Shown piece after piece: positions 38,890 to 51,703 of a stretch of 64,000 nt of DNA (position 1 is the first letter of the stretch; each line of letters opens with the position of its first letter). The notes beneath the pieces are model-generated. The model had not been told where the DNA came from and ran no database searches. It was given only the letters and a program-made list of their open reading frames with translations. This DNA is from Coccinella septempunctata (Eukaryota; Arthropoda; Insecta; Coleoptera; Coccinellidae): contig NC_058196.1 of NCBI RefSeq assembly GCF_907165205.1, positions 26,330,501 through 26,394,500 of the forward strand. Reading direction: 5' to 3'. Both the position numbers and the translations under genes were made by a program.

Positions 38890-39185
38890 TCCTGACGAGT
38901 CAAAGGCGAAGACATCGGATTCTATTATTAGGAGCCATAGCCGGCATGAATTAACTACGAAGTGGAACTATTTTAATTGGCTGGAAAGGAGACGATGGCG
39001 TCGGTGGTCTGGGTTTCCAAGCTATAATTATTAGTCTTCAGTAACAGATGTTTCCTACCTGGTCACTCGTGAATGGGATTCGTCTTGGAGATGAATTATT
39101 GATGATTTATCGAGCGATTCATTTTTGATGGGAATTTTTGAGGCTGGAGTTAATGAGTTATCACGGCATTTTTTATTGACCGCGT
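38890..39185. promoter_or_regulatory. Unique intronic block next to mariner, candidate enhancer
   Basis: Single-copy, less AT-rich sequence with TAATTATTAG, GAATTATTGATGATTTATC and GAGTTAATGAGTTATCAC. It ends where the mariner TIR starts (39199). Low-confidence regulatory candidate. Confidence 0.2.
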
Positions 39186-39198
39186 TTTTTGTCTTTTG

Positions 39199-40487
39199 CG
39201 AGGATGTAATGATATCTAGTTAGCCTAGACCAGTTCCAAGCATAAAACAATATTGCGTTACCATAGCAACGAACAATAACTCATTAGAACTATCAGTGTG
39301 AAGTTTGAGGTCGAAAAAGTAAACCAGCGTTACGCAATAAATTGAAAGAAAGAAGATGGCCACCGGAATTGTGAAAATCTAAAAATTGTAGCATGGAGCC
39401 ATCATCAAGTGCCTGTATTTAAAAGGGTTAAGAGGTAAGCAGATTCACGAAGATATGCTTAATACCCTTGTTGATCAATGTCCTTCGTATGCGACCATGA
39501 AAAATTGGACTGCAAGCTTCAAAAGAGGTGAATTTTCCATTGAAGATGATGACCAATCTGGAAGGCCCATTCTTGTGCCAGTCCCAGAAAATATCGATGC
39601 AGTTCATGACATGATTTTATCAGACGGTCGTATTGGGCTAAAACGGATATCTGAAGCACTGAAAATTTCATACGAACGCGTTCATCATATAGTTCACGTC
39701 GATTCGGTCATGAGAAAAATTGCTGCAAAATGGATCCCCGAATGTTTGAATGTTGACCAAAAGCGTGCAAGGGTTGAAGCATCGCGTTCGATCTGTGCTC
39801 GATTTGAAAACGATGTAGACTTCTTAAACCGAATTGTTACTATGGATGAGACTTGGGTACATTTCTACGATCCAGAAACAAAGCAGCAATCGATGGAATG
39901 GCGACACTCTGGTTCTCCAAGACCTAAGAAGTTTCGTGTTCAAAAATCTACTGGAAAAAAGTTCTTGCCACAGTTTTTTGGGATTGCCATGGAGTAATCA
40001 TGATCGATTTTTTGGATAAGGGTAGAACTATAACCGGAGATTTCTATTCGACATTACTGACCACTCTACGGGAAAAAATTAAAGAGACGCGGAAAGCTAT
40101 CCAAAGGTGTTTTGTTTTTGCAGGACAACGCCTCTGCACCAAATCTCATGTTGCCATGCAAAATATTCGTGATTTAGCTTTCGAATTACTAGAACATCCC
40201 CCTTATTCACCAGATTTGGCTCCATCCGACTATCATCTCTTTCCTCAACTGAAAAAAAGTTTAATAAGACGTCGTAAATTTTCTTCCAACGAGGAGGTCA
40301 TAAAAGCTGTGGAGGTCTGGTTTGCAGAGCAAGAAGAAACATTTTTTTTGAAAGGTCTAGAGACGTTGCAGGTTTGCTGTAATAAATGTATCCAATTAAG
40401 AGGAGAATATGTTGAGTAATAAAATATTTCGACATCAAAATTTTGTTCGGTTCTATAGTAGGCTAAGAATTTTTCAATATATCCTCG
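39199..40487 (+). mobile_element. mariner-family transposon, near full length, inactive
   Basis: About 1,289 bp, the usual mariner size, with imperfect terminal inverted repeats. The left end starts CGAGGATGTAATGATATC and the right end read in reverse starts CGAGGATATATTGA; both continue to a shared TTAGCCTA block. The right end abuts TA; the left has TG, probably a mutated TA target. Transposase coding sequence runs from about 39350 to 40419, in the opposite direction to Dfd, inside the Dfd intron. Confidence 0.9.
39455..40419 (+). pseudogene. mariner transposase, frameshifted (D,D34D type)
   Basis: This is a cut-and-paste DNA transposase relic. The first frame (39455-39997) shows the N-terminal helix-turn-helix region (NWTASFKRGEFSIEDDDQSGRP) and the first catalytic block MDETWVHFYDP. 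A length change in an A-run near 39955, relative to the copy at 17601, puts the continuing DCHGVI segment out of frame. A second frame (40000-40419) carries DFLDKGRTITGDFYST, YSPDLAPSDYHLFPQLKKSL (third catalytic Asp) and the C-terminus. Within it, the LQDN block with the second Asp (near 40118-40132) reads in another frame, so no intact catalytic triad is encoded. Compared with the copy at 16850 this one keeps the full 3' half. Confident in family; subfamily not assigned. Confidence 0.9.
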
Positions 40488-40689
40488 TAAGTTGTTATTT
40501 ATAAAACGATGAATTTTTATACACCTAAATTTCATTCAAACCTAGTAAAATCCAACCCTGATTACCCTGTATATAAATAATTCTCAATCGCCTTGAACCT
40601 AACAGCCTTGCACTCCATTCTTAGATATAACCTCTGAGTACTCAATGATATAACTAATAAAGGATAAAAACCTTGAGCTTGAAACTCGA

Positions 40690-41990
40690 AACATCGTGAC
40701 GTGACAACGTTGCATGGGGGCCTTTTACAATGAAGCGCACTCATGAGGGCAAGGCATTGTGGACTCAATTTTTCCATTACTCTGATGAAGTTCACGTCAA
40801 TCACCAGCTTCAGATATGTCGATACACACATACGCAACCCTAATACGTGCGTGGAACAGTCTGTTCGCGGTATTAATTTATTATTGTCACGACGCCAAGC
40901 GACGGCGCTGTTGTTTGCGACTATGAGGGGATGCTAACTCCGCAAATAATGCCGATGCACGTGTTCTGTGAGAGCTTGGTGGAGAACACCCTTGATCTTA
41001 TCTAGAATCCGAACATGGTGGAAAGGAGTTGCACCCTGAAAGGATTCGCCATGAATTCATGTCTGTTGGGTGACTCCAGTATTACCAAACGTATGGTTCC
41101 CTGAAGCGTCGGCCTGTTATGGGCGATCTCTCACTGCTTCAATGATACTCCCTGGGCAATATTCTCTACAACTGACAGCTGAGAAACACGTCAGAATAAC
41201 TCGCCGAACAGCTGAGTACTACCAGTCGAATCTCGGACATCTAGAACGTCTCGATTCGACAGAACTTTTGTACTTAGAGCATCCAGACTCTGGACACTTT
41301 ACCACTGTACTCTATGTACTCTCTTTCGGTCCACAGTATTCCAAATATTACAAAAAACATCGTTCACTGGCACTTGTTCATATACTTGAAAAATCTGTGG
41401 TTCGAGATTGCCTAAACGTATAGTTGGCTTGTAGAACAGAAGATTCATTCCATCCAGGAGTAGATAACTAGTTTGTTCAAACCAAACGTGAGCAAAAATC
41501 ACTATTATCAGAAGCATCTTCTATAGAGACTTATTTAGTTTCTCTGTTCTGCTCTGTTGATCGATAACATTGAGCAAAATCAATCATGCCATGAAGTCTC
41601 TGATTCCCACGATTGTATTCGAGTGAATTACAGTTTATTCTTCAGGGAATTGAGTAAGATTCAAGTGTGACTGATTCCGCGGTTTTGGTGAAAATAGAAC
41701 AGATCAAGATGTGCAAGAATCAGTGTAGAGAGAGGACAATACATATAGCAGAAGTCTTCAATAGATTTCGAAGTAAATTTTGGGGTTCATTTTGTACAAT
41801 TATTCAATATTCGACCTTTGAATTTTCTGTAAATTGTAGGAATTTAGGGGGGGGCCTTTCCAGTTTGCTGAAACATTGATTCGAAATTTTCTACTGTGAT
41901 TACCTTCTCATAGTGGCAGCTAATTTTGGTGGTTCCAAGAAGGTAAGATATCAGTCCAAAGTGTTCAGTTCAAATCGCTTCAAATTCCAT
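40690..41990. other. Intronic DNA of unknown origin
   Basis: 40690-40940 is a GC-richer unique block (CGACGCCAAGCGACGGCGCT). 41070-41423 has a 117-codon frame (contains LTAEKHVRITRRTAEYYQ) that I cannot assign; it could be transposon-derived. No splice or homology evidence for a Dfd exon. Confidence 0.35.
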
Positions 41991-42039
41991 ACAAAACCTT
42001 GTGTTTAACTGGGTTAAATATGTCAGAGTATGTGTTAAC

Positions 42040-42590
42040 TAAACAGCATTTCCAGAGGTTCGAGTAACCTGCTTGTATTGAAAAAAAGCTGAAAAAGTAT
42101 CGAATGCTTGTGGATATATATGGGGGAAATGCTGCATCTAATAAAACATTTAGAGATTGCTTTCGACGTTTCAAGAATGGTGATTGCAGCGTTAAAGTCA
42201 AACCTCTCCCAGAATAGCCTAAAAAACTCAAAGACATTAGGTACTCTTTGAAGATTCGAAGGGCTTCAAGAATCATGTGGGCTACCTCTACCTCATGAAG
42301 TTAACTGTGACACGTTGAAAAGTCGTAAAAATATCCATAAACGATCAAGTGAAAAATTTTACCACACCCGCGTTATTCTCCAGATATTGCACCTTGAGAG
42401 TGGTTGTTCCGACGGATGCAGCAAGGTTTGGCAGGTCACTGGCTCACTTCTTCGCAGAAATATTGGTTCTGACCTTGGATCATCTCAAAAGATGAGGATT
42501 TATTAGAGATGCAATTCAAAAATGGCTTAAGAAGTGGAAAAAAGTAATAGCCAGCGATGGAGAATACTTTAAATGATGTGACTCATTAAT
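42040..42590 (+). pseudogene. Second-subfamily mariner relic with internal deletion
   Basis: The plus-strand translation around 42084-42200 gives KKYRMLVDIYGGNAASNKTFRDCFRRFKNGD in consecutive codons, the N-terminal helix-turn-helix of mariner transposases (compare the common RMLVEAYG...RFKSGD pattern). Around 42370-42580 the reading gives YSPDIAP, then a tail resembling SKDEDLLEMQFK and VIASDGEYF, the C-terminal end of the same family. The middle with the first catalytic Asp is missing and stops are present. The sequence differs clearly from the other two mariners here, so it is a separate, older insertion. Termini not identified. Confidence 0.72.
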
Positions 42591-42599
42591 TTTGTTCTG

Positions 42600-43995
42600 A
42601 AATGAATGCATTTTCAACCATGAAAAACCGAACAAGCTATAATTTGCATTACCAATAGGATTGGGATTCCTCCAATTGACATTTGTATAAATGTAGAGGC
42701 CATTCGTCCGTCAGTTACGAAAATTGATGATTTCTTCATCGATTAGGGAGTAAACTGACAGTAAGTATCATTATAGAGATGGAAACGTAAATGAAGGAAG
42801 CCAAGGGTTCAAACTAGTCTTGAAAAAATTCTCATAACCAAGACATAAGTTGCCAGGACTACAAGATTCCTGGATATTTCATAACAACACAATATTGAAG
42901 ACATTTCTCATTGATATTCATGAACTATAGTAATACAACCCGAACACGTGAAGGATTAAATAAACAATCACGATCAGTATTCCGTCGTGAATCGAATAAA
43001 CGGAACCAAAGCCAGATTCTGCCTAATTCAATACAGCAAATCATGCTTGTAGACGACCTGGTTGGCGGGCATCCTCGTCTTTCAATTAACTGTTTGGCCC
43101 GAATCATTGAATATTGTTCATGACCTTGCCGCTGCCCAGACTCCGTCTACTGCTGCACTAGTTGTTTGTGTGGATAAAATGCAGCATCATCGTTTCGGCA
43201 AAGAGCCGTTGCCAACAGGAGTTCGCTGCTTCGGGCTTTGTGGTACCTGCCGAGGCCTCGGGGAGGTTTCGGAGAAGACACCAAGACGATGAAGACATTT
43301 GCTGACTTGTGGCGTAGGATTATTTTTCGAAACTTCGTTCTTTTCGACAGAAACTTAGAGTGTACTGTGTTAAACATATAGGTCAAATAGCCAAGGACAC
43401 AAGGGTATTTGTTTCTTGGCAACAATTAATCATTATATAAGCCTTAGGGTAGATTTGCCTCTTTAGTCAGTAGATCTTCTTCTTCACCACATAGTTTCTA
43501 AAACTTGTCGATCTAATCTTTGGTTCTCTACTCATAATACTCTGTACTCTCGTAAGTCTAACTCTTAAGAGACACTGTTTTCAGTTGCCACTTACAGAAC
43601 CTAAACATTTCTCCAAGAAGCAACAATAAAGCACAGATTTGGGAACGGAAAGTCAAGACCAGATGATTCTTTCAATTGTGGATTATGACTCTTGTGGTGG
43701 TCCCCAACTACCGGTGTAATTGTGGAGTTATTACTGCCACTTACACAGCATAAGTACTATCGAAATTATGACCACCAGTAGAGTGTAAAAAAATAATAGC
43801 TTCCGTTCTCTTTTAAGAGGCACTTTCATCCGCCTCGTGATCAGATGTTTGGCTGTTTTGGTCCATGAGTGGAGAGGATTGGGGATTGGAATATTTTCTG
43901 TTATTTTGGACAATATTGCTTTCGCTTACCTGAACATTCTCAGTAGGTATGATATATATTTTATCATGCTGCTACAACGGACAAAAATTAATTGT
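42600..43995. other. Intronic DNA, nothing recognised
   Basis: A modestly GC-richer stretch at 42940-43290 has overlapping frames on both strands without family motifs. The rest is AT-rich and non-coding up to the satellite array. Confidence 0.4.
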
Positions 43996-43999
43996 AGAT

Positions 44000-46620
44000 T
44001 GAAAAACTCGATTTTCGGGTCAAAAATGAGCAAGGGGTTAGACCCCCCTAAAATTACATGTTAGCTCCTCTGTCTTAAAATCAGGGTGTGCTGCTACTGT
44101 CCTAGGATATTGAGTACAAAGAAGTTGCCCCGTAGATTCCAGAAAATCAAACAGTTAGTGATTCAATAGAGAATTGCACTCCAGAGAACTCTTCAAAGTG
44201 AACTTGAAAATGAAATGTGGAAAATCAAAAAAATTGTATTTTCTCTTAAACAATGTCAGATATCCGAAAGTTTGGTATGAAAACATAGGTTTTCGCATTC
44301 GCCAAATCTATTGCAAGCATTTCTAGTAGCATATCTCCCTTCGTTTAGATTTTCGTCGTTGAAATGGCATTTTTCAAAAAGTTGCAAATTTCAATCTTCG
44401 ATATCTCCTGTTATATTCGACTGATCCAATTGGGATATTTCCAGTTCTATAATCAGTATTGCCAAGGCTTCCACCCTAGCACAAAAACTCGATTTCGAAA
44501 ATTTCAATTTTTTGGGTCAAAAATGAGCAAGGGGTTAGACCCCCCTGAAATGACATGTTTGCTCCTCTGTCTTAAAATCAGGATGTCCTGCTACTATCTT
44601 AGGCTATGGAGTACAGAGAAGTTGTCCCGTAGATTCCAGATAATCAAACAGTTAAGTTAGTGATTCAATAGAGAATTGCACTCCAGAGAACTCTTCAAAG
44701 TGAACTCGAAAATGAAATGTGGAAAATCAAAAAAATCGATTTTCTTTCAAACATTGTCAGATACCCGAAAGTTTGGTATGAAAATATAGGTTTTCGAATA
44801 CGCCGAATCTATTGCAAGCATTTCTAGTAGCATATCTCCCTTCGTTTAGATTTTCACCGTTGAAATGGCAATTTTCAAAAAATTGCAAATTTCAATCTTC
44901 GATATCTCCTGTTATATTCGTCTGATCCAATTGGGATTTCCGGTTCTATAATCAGTGTTGCCAAGTTTTCCACCCTAGCACAAAAAGTCGATTTCGAAAA
45001 TTCCAATTTTTTGGGTCAAAAATGAGCAAGGGGTTAGACCCCCCTAAAATGACATGTTTGCTCCTCTGTCTTAAAATCAGGATGGCCTGCTACTATCCTA
45101 GGCTATGGAGTACATAGAAGTTATCCTGTAGATTCCAGAAAATCAAACAGTTCGTGATTCAATAACGAATCGCTCGCCAGAGAGCCCTTCAAAGTGAACT
45201 CGAAAATGAAAAGGTGAAAATTAAAAAATTGGATTTTCTCTTTAACAGTGTCAGATATCCGAAAGTTTGGTATGAAAATGTAGGTTTTCGCATACGCCGA
45301 ATCTATCGCAAGCATTCTTGGAAGCATATCTCCCTTCGTTTAGATTTTCATCGTTGAAATGGCATTTTTAAAAAAATTGCAAATTTCAATCTTCGATAAC
45401 TTCTGTTATATTCATCTGATCCAATTGAGATTTCCGGTTCTATAATCAGTGTTGCCTAGGCTTCCACCCTAGCACAAAAACTCGATTTCGAAAATTTCAA
45501 TTTTTTGGGTCAAAAATGAGCAAGGGGTTAGACCCCCCTAAAATGACGTGTTTGCTCCTCTGTCTTAAAATCAGGATGTCCTGCTACTATCCTAGGCCAT
45601 GGAGTACATAGAAGTTATCCTGTAGATTCCAGAAAACTGAACAGTTCGTGATTCAATAACGAATTGCTCGCCAGAGAGCCCTTCAAAGTGAACTCGAAAA
45701 TGAAAAGTGGAAAATAAAAAAATTTGATTTTCTCTTTAACATTGTCAGATACCCGAAAGTTTGGTATGAAAATATAGGTTTTCGAGTACGCCGAATCTAT
45801 TGCAAGCATTTCTATTAGCATATCTCCCTTCGTTTAGATTTTCGTCGTTGAAATGGCATTTTTCGAAAAATTGCAAATTTCAATCTTCGATATCTCCTGT
45901 TATATTCGTCTGATCCAATTAGGATTTCCGGTTCTATAATCAGTGTTGCCAAGGCTTCCACCCTAGCACAAAAACTCGATTTCGAAAATTTCGATTTTTT
46001 CGGTCAAAAATGAGCAAGGGGTTAGACCCCCCTAAAATGACATGTTTGCTCCTCTGTCTTAAAATCAGGATGTCCTGCTACTATCCTAGGCCATGGAGTA
46101 CATAGAAGTTATCCTGTAGATTCCAGAAAACTAAACAGTTCGTGATTCAATAACGAATCGCTTTTCAGAGAGCCCTTCAAAGTGAACTCGGAAATGAAAA
46201 GTGGAAAATCAAAAAAATCGATTTTCTCTCAAACAGTGTCAGATATCTGAAAGTTTGGTATGAAAATATAGGTTTTCCAATACGCCGAATCTATCGCAAG
46301 CATTTCCAGTAGCATATCCTCCTTCGTTTAGATTTTCGTCTTCGAAATGACATTTTTCAAAAAATTGCAAATTTCAATCTTATATATCTTCGGTTATATT
46401 CGTCTGATCCAATTGGGGTTCCGTTTTATATAATCACTGTTGCCAAGGCTTTCTCACTAGCACAAAAACTCGATTCCGAAAATCTCAATTTTTTGGGTCA
46501 AAAACTCAAAAATGATGGGTTAGAACCCCTTATAAAATGACCTATTTGCAACTTCGTCTAAGAATCAGGTTGTCATACTACTCCTAAGCTATGGATTGCA
46601 TGAAAGTTGTTCTGTTTTTC
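44000..46620. repeat. 494-bp satellite, array 2 (about 5.3 monomers), in Dfd intron
   Basis: The same core recurs at about 44019, 44516, 45015, 45509, 46003 and 46497, giving periods of 494-499 bases. It is the same orientation and sequence family as array 1, 19 kb away on the other side of Dfd exon 2. The last monomer (from about 46230) is the most diverged and shows GACCTATTTGC, a variant otherwise seen in array 1. Confidence 0.93.
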
Positions 46621-49509
46621 TAAAAGCTCTTTAAATAGCTAATATTCCCATCAATAGTTGAAAAGTCGTAACAACACTTCCAATCAAAGTCACGTAACAC
46701 ATTGGAATAATATCCACAATAATTCTGATGTTATTGTCCGGGGATTTAAAAAGTAAAATCAAGAGACGAAGAGAATAATTTTGCCGACGGCTCGATGGTA
46801 ATAGGCCAAAATTTGTTTCGACACAAGGTGTAGCTTGTCAATTTGGTAGTAGTGTTTCTACGATTTTCAGAAATATTGGTATATAAGGACAAGAATTTTA
46901 ACAATTCATTGTTTGACTAAGAAGTATGTATAATCTAGGCTGTTGAATGTTAGAAACTGCTCTATTATCATTCACATTGTTTTGATATTATTTGTTGGGC
47001 AGTATTGTTTCGAAAATTAATTATATGAGGAATGAACACTTTTAACACATGGACAATTTATAACATTTTCTTCCTCCCAAAGGAAATTTCATGCTCCCCC
47101 GAAAGAACTCATACTTCAATCGCTATAATTGAATAAATAGAAAATGAATATCATCAACTATTTGAAGTCGTACCAAAATAATATCACTCAAGAAGTGATA
47201 AGAGGTGCTACTCTGCACTGTCATAAAAAAGCATGGTTTTCCATTTCTCGATTCCAATCGAAACAATTTTTTCCTAATTCTGCAATTTTTTTTGTTCATA
47301 AAATCATTTTTCACTGCAAGAAATAACACTTGTACAAAACACAACGCTGATGTGCTCAAAACAATAACAATATATAATAAGAACAAAAAGGTGTTAGTTT
47401 TCATGCATAGCTTGTAGGAAATACAATTAGTCCTTCTTCATTTTTTTAATAGACCCCCAACATTGAACAAAAATTGAAAAGCATAAAAAGTATCAATATG
47501 AACTTACTGGAAATCGAAGCTGTTTCGTTAGAATTCGAAACTGCAAAGATCAAGAAAGAAATGTTAATATATAAATCGAATGAAACAATTAATTAAACTG
47601 ATTGATGTGTGAGTGTGAAACAGGTGTGAACCTTAATTGCGACGTTAGATATAAGCGTTGTTCTACTTGCGTAAATGAAAAATTGTCTATGGAAACAAGG
47701 CTGAATAATTCCTGCTGGCCTAATGCTTTTCCAGTTATAAATTATAGTCGCCCTGTCATGAGTTTTACAATAGCGCCGATGTTATTATTTATATCTGTGT
47801 TATGCAGCTAATGCATTTTTATTACCATCGCCGTTTGTGGGGGTACTAGTGCCACTAGGTGATTTTTTGTCGACTCGTGTAGATTGAGAGCCATTATCGG
47901 GATTGTGGAAGTTTACCCCTTCCAACAATAAAAATGAAATCTTTCTTGGTTTCATGATAAAAAGGGTGTTCTAATGAGATTCGAAGGTTCAATAAAGCAC
48001 TCTTTCTGTGATATTGATTCCCTTATAAATTCGTGAATTATGTATGGTTGGCAGGACCGGATTAAGACTCGATAGGGCCCTAAGCAATTTGAGATATAGG
48101 CTCCAATAAAAGTCTAGATGCAGGGAGTATATGCCAATGCCAAATATGATTTCTCACCACCCACTTAAACCACCGTTGCATGATGCAAATTTTATGCTGC
48201 TATCATTGTCTGATATCTTGTAATGTTTGTTAAGAACATTTAACAACAATCATTCACAGGAAAAACGACGTGAGAGAGAAAAAAACACTGACGCTGACTT
48301 CTCGAAAAATATTTTCTAACGAAATTCCCAATCGCTTTCAAAGAAAAAATATCATCCCCACAAAACATTTCTCTGTAACAATTCAATGGATGTGACTATC
48401 TGAGGAGTGGGTATTGTGTATAACATAAAGTTGAATGAATAATTCATAATACGAGAATATAACTGATATTCGAAATACGATACAGTCTCTGGCATTTCGT
48501 GTTATGTAATACAATACGTCTTGTTGAATAGTTTCGAATATGTTGAAATATATCTTTCATTCACCGCAGAATGCTCTGTCAGTCTGTCAGCGGCTTGAGT
48601 CATCTTGCATGTTAATCATTAAATCTAAATGGGGACATCTCCTATATATACGTTATTCAATGAATTTTTGGATACATTAAAGGCGTAATCGATTATTTTA
48701 TTTTTGTATTAGGGCTAATATTGAGGGGGGGTGAGAATATTAGCTAAATATAGCACAAAAATATAATGTTATTCATTGTTTTTTTTTTACCTCAAGAATC
48801 TGCTGTTGAAATATTTGTACTGTATATATCACAATATCTAACGTGAATTTCGGAGTTCGAATATAGAATACCGTAGTGGATTGTTTTGTTATAAATAAAG
48901 AGGTTTTTCTGTTCCTCTTAATAATATAATCTTGATTTTTTCATGAGGTACTGAATTTACGTAATACTAAATAATCAAAAAAAAAGTTTTATAATTTTAT
49001 GTGAACATATTTCTGATAATATATTGTGAAGAATTTTGAAACCAAGTGTGCTAGTATTATATAGAATAAACATATCAGTCTAGAAATCAATATTTTGAAT
49101 AAATCATCTATAAGGGTTGAAAAATATAGTCATGACTTCCCAATCGAAACAATCACACCAAAACTGTTTCAAATATTCCAATAAAACCCATTCAAATGAA
49201 AAACCATTTATCATGAAGCAATAAAACTCATTTCCGATCACAACAATGTCTCGAAATCACCCCCAAATTGAAAACTATCATTACACCAATTTTTGGTACT
49301 TTCCCCTGGCTCGGTAAATGACTCCGATCGCCTTTGTAACAAGAGAAAAGTGGAATGGTGTAGATTAACCGCAATGGTTCACATCATTACCGTATGACAT
49401 AAACATGGAAATATAAACGAAAACACAAACGATTCAATCTCGCGGGGCTATAAACCCTTCTAATCACTTTGAGCCTATTCACTTGATTCCTGCAATTACC
49501 CTGAATACT
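46621..49509. other. AT-rich intronic DNA
   Basis: No repeats shared with the rest of the window were noticed, apart from a GC-richer unique block at 49300-49460 (CCGATCGCCTTTGTAACAAG). No exon recognised. Confidence 0.45.
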
Positions 49510-50110
49510 ATACAAGGTGGGTCTTTGACTCGTACAAATATTTTAACAGTAGTTTCTTGAGGTTAAAAGAAAAAAATTTATTCTTCAAATATGAGGTTTT
49601 AAAATTCAAATCGCTTGGTTCCGAGTTTACGATTTGGCAACAGCGTCTACCAGACAATGAAAAGAACAATGTCCGATCAGCTTGTTTATAAAATAACAGC
49701 TGTTGATTTACAGGCGCCTACTTACTGGCTAGCTTCAACTGCAACCGGCCATAAAAGTCCCATAAAATTTTACTACCTTCCTCGTTCGTCGCAGACTTCA
49801 TAGGCAGCCATCTTTGTCTATCTCATCAAGATAATGCATTTGTTGTCCTTTATTATCAAGGCATATTTCAGTCAACGTTGCCAGTTTGTGTAATTCTCAC
49901 AAAACGCTTCAAACTTTAAATACCCATTTTTATTTTTTATTTTTAAGTGCTTTAAGTAATTTTTTTCGGGAAACGGTTGAAATGGTTATTTCAAAATGTG
50001 ACGTTTCAAAGATATTTCATAAAAAATACATCATTTTCATCAGAAGGAGTATTCCCTATTGGTGGCCAAAAGTAATGATTTCTTCTAGAATTTTCAATTT
50101 CGTATAGAAT
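49510..50110 (+). repeat. Family A fragment fused to dispersed repeat family B (copy 3)
   Basis: The first about 75 bases (TCTTTGACTCGTACAAA... TTGAGGTTAAAAGAA) are family A. From about 49585 the sequence is family B, shared with 63050-63590 and, inverted, with 29815-30240 and 33645-34075. It lies in the Dfd intron. Confidence 0.72.
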
Positions 50111-50289
50111 TTTTTTTTCGCAATTTTCTTAGTCCCATTTGACGAATTCTATATCTATAGGCAAAAACGGCCATTTCGAAGTTGATGAATATTTTTTGTA
50201 CAATACTGCATGTTCGACGTTAGTCAGTTTCAAAGTAAACTGACTAAAATCGAAATTACCCTCAGATCTAAGCCACAATCATGTCCCAT

Positions 50290-50830
50290 CTCCGATACGA
50301 ATCCACCCTCAATAAAATGAAAAATCACCCTGACATCCCACCTCGCGCCTTCATCGTCAACTGTCGCGTCCCAATATTTTCCATCGCATCATCGCCGTCT
50401 TTGAGGTCCTTTGTATTCGTCCTGTACACCAAATCGCGCCGAATCTAGGAGGTCTCCAGGATGAATTGCATCCCATTTGTCTCTCCGCGACCGACAAACG
50501 CAAGCCAAACCGACGTCCCTGTTTTAATTCCCACTAAAAGATACTAAGAACGCAATTTATAACTCGGCAACAATAGTTTGTGTTTACGAGATGGGTGTTT
50601 ATGCTGCTGGCACCGTAAATAGAGCCGGTTTGGAGGCCACGGAGGTAGATTTACAAATCGACGGTCATTTGGACGATAAAAGATTATAAATTGGGGTACT
50701 TCAGGCCTTTGTCCGGAGATCGGATCGATTTGCAAGATCCGAAGAGTGACACTTGCCGGTTTTGTACCGTATGACACTTGCTTCGCGTTTGCCGGGGAAT
50801 GAGGAATTGGGACGCTTTATCAGATGTCAA
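50290..50830. promoter_or_regulatory. GC-richer intronic block, candidate Dfd enhancer
   Basis: A roughly 540-bp stretch of balanced composition inside an AT-rich intron, with no repeat partners in this window and no convincing frame. It includes GATAAAAGATTATAAATTGG (TTAT-type homeodomain cores) and several CG-rich words. Selective constraint is plausible but cannot be tested from one sequence. Confidence 0.25.
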
Positions 50831-51369
50831 TCGTTCGAAGTGAAGCGATTTTTGAACTGTTTGTTGTGGTTAGCATCTTCACGGACTGTTTGGTCGATAA
50901 TGGATCTATTGTTGCGTTACAAGGACCTCTAATTCTCAATGCTCAATCAATGTCTTTTCGAGTGGTGGCTGGATTATTCATTCGATTGAATGACTCGGTA
51001 TTTCGCAAAGGAAAACGTATATGTACATTTACTAGAAAACACTAAAATTCTATTCTTGATTCATTATATAAATTTGGGATCAGATGTTTTGTTGGACATT
51101 TCTGAATCTCTGCGAATATCAATGTAAGTGGTCGATACCTGAACTAAAGCCTAAGTACAAGTATTTCTCTAGGTTGAACTTTTACTACTACAAGTATTTC
51201 TAGCTCCTTCAGATGGCTAAAAGTAATTAGAAGAAGAATAACTTTTATTGATACCGAATCACGTGTAGTGGTAAAACACTCCCATGTGAATTGTAATTCA
51301 GACTTCCGTTTAATTAGGGATCTTCATCAAGTAGGTATCAGGAACATCAGTTTAATGAATTATTATCAT

Positions 51370-51703
51370 ATTTCCAATTGATTCGCGTACAAATATTTTC
51401 ACAGTAGATTTTTGTGGTCAAAAGAAACACTTTTATTTTATACCATTTTTTACGGATCGGCTCGGTTTAAAAGATACAGGCTGTTGAAGAACCATAAAAA
51501 TTATTTACTTTTAGTTCTCTCATGAAATGAGTTTCGGAATATTGTTTTATTTGATGAATTTTTTTTGAACACAAGATATCACCCACGTATTCCAGTTATC
51601 TCATTATGACCATTACATACCATAAAAATACCAAAAATCAAAGAACCCAACTCTTGAAACTAAGTTGGACGATATCTGATTAATGTTTTGTAAAATAAAA
51701 GTA
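51370..51703 (+). repeat. Dispersed repeat family A, left part (split by insertion)
   Basis: It matches the minus strand of 36880-37500, with shared blocks such as GGTTTAAAAGATACAGGCTG and AAAGAACCCAACT. It continues after the 3.18-kb insertion at 54885-54950 (GCGCCGTTTTCGAGTAATTT). No coding capacity recognised. Confidence 0.75.

Noticed and set aside
41070..41423. 117-codon frame resembling transposon protein
   Set aside because: RITRRTAEYY hints at an element, but no diagnostic RT, RNase H or transposase motif is visible.
45117..45140. ATCCTGTAGATTCCAG words resembling the miR-10/100 seed region
   Set aside because: They belong to every monomer of the 494-bp satellite and lack a miRNA hairpin; coincidental similarity.
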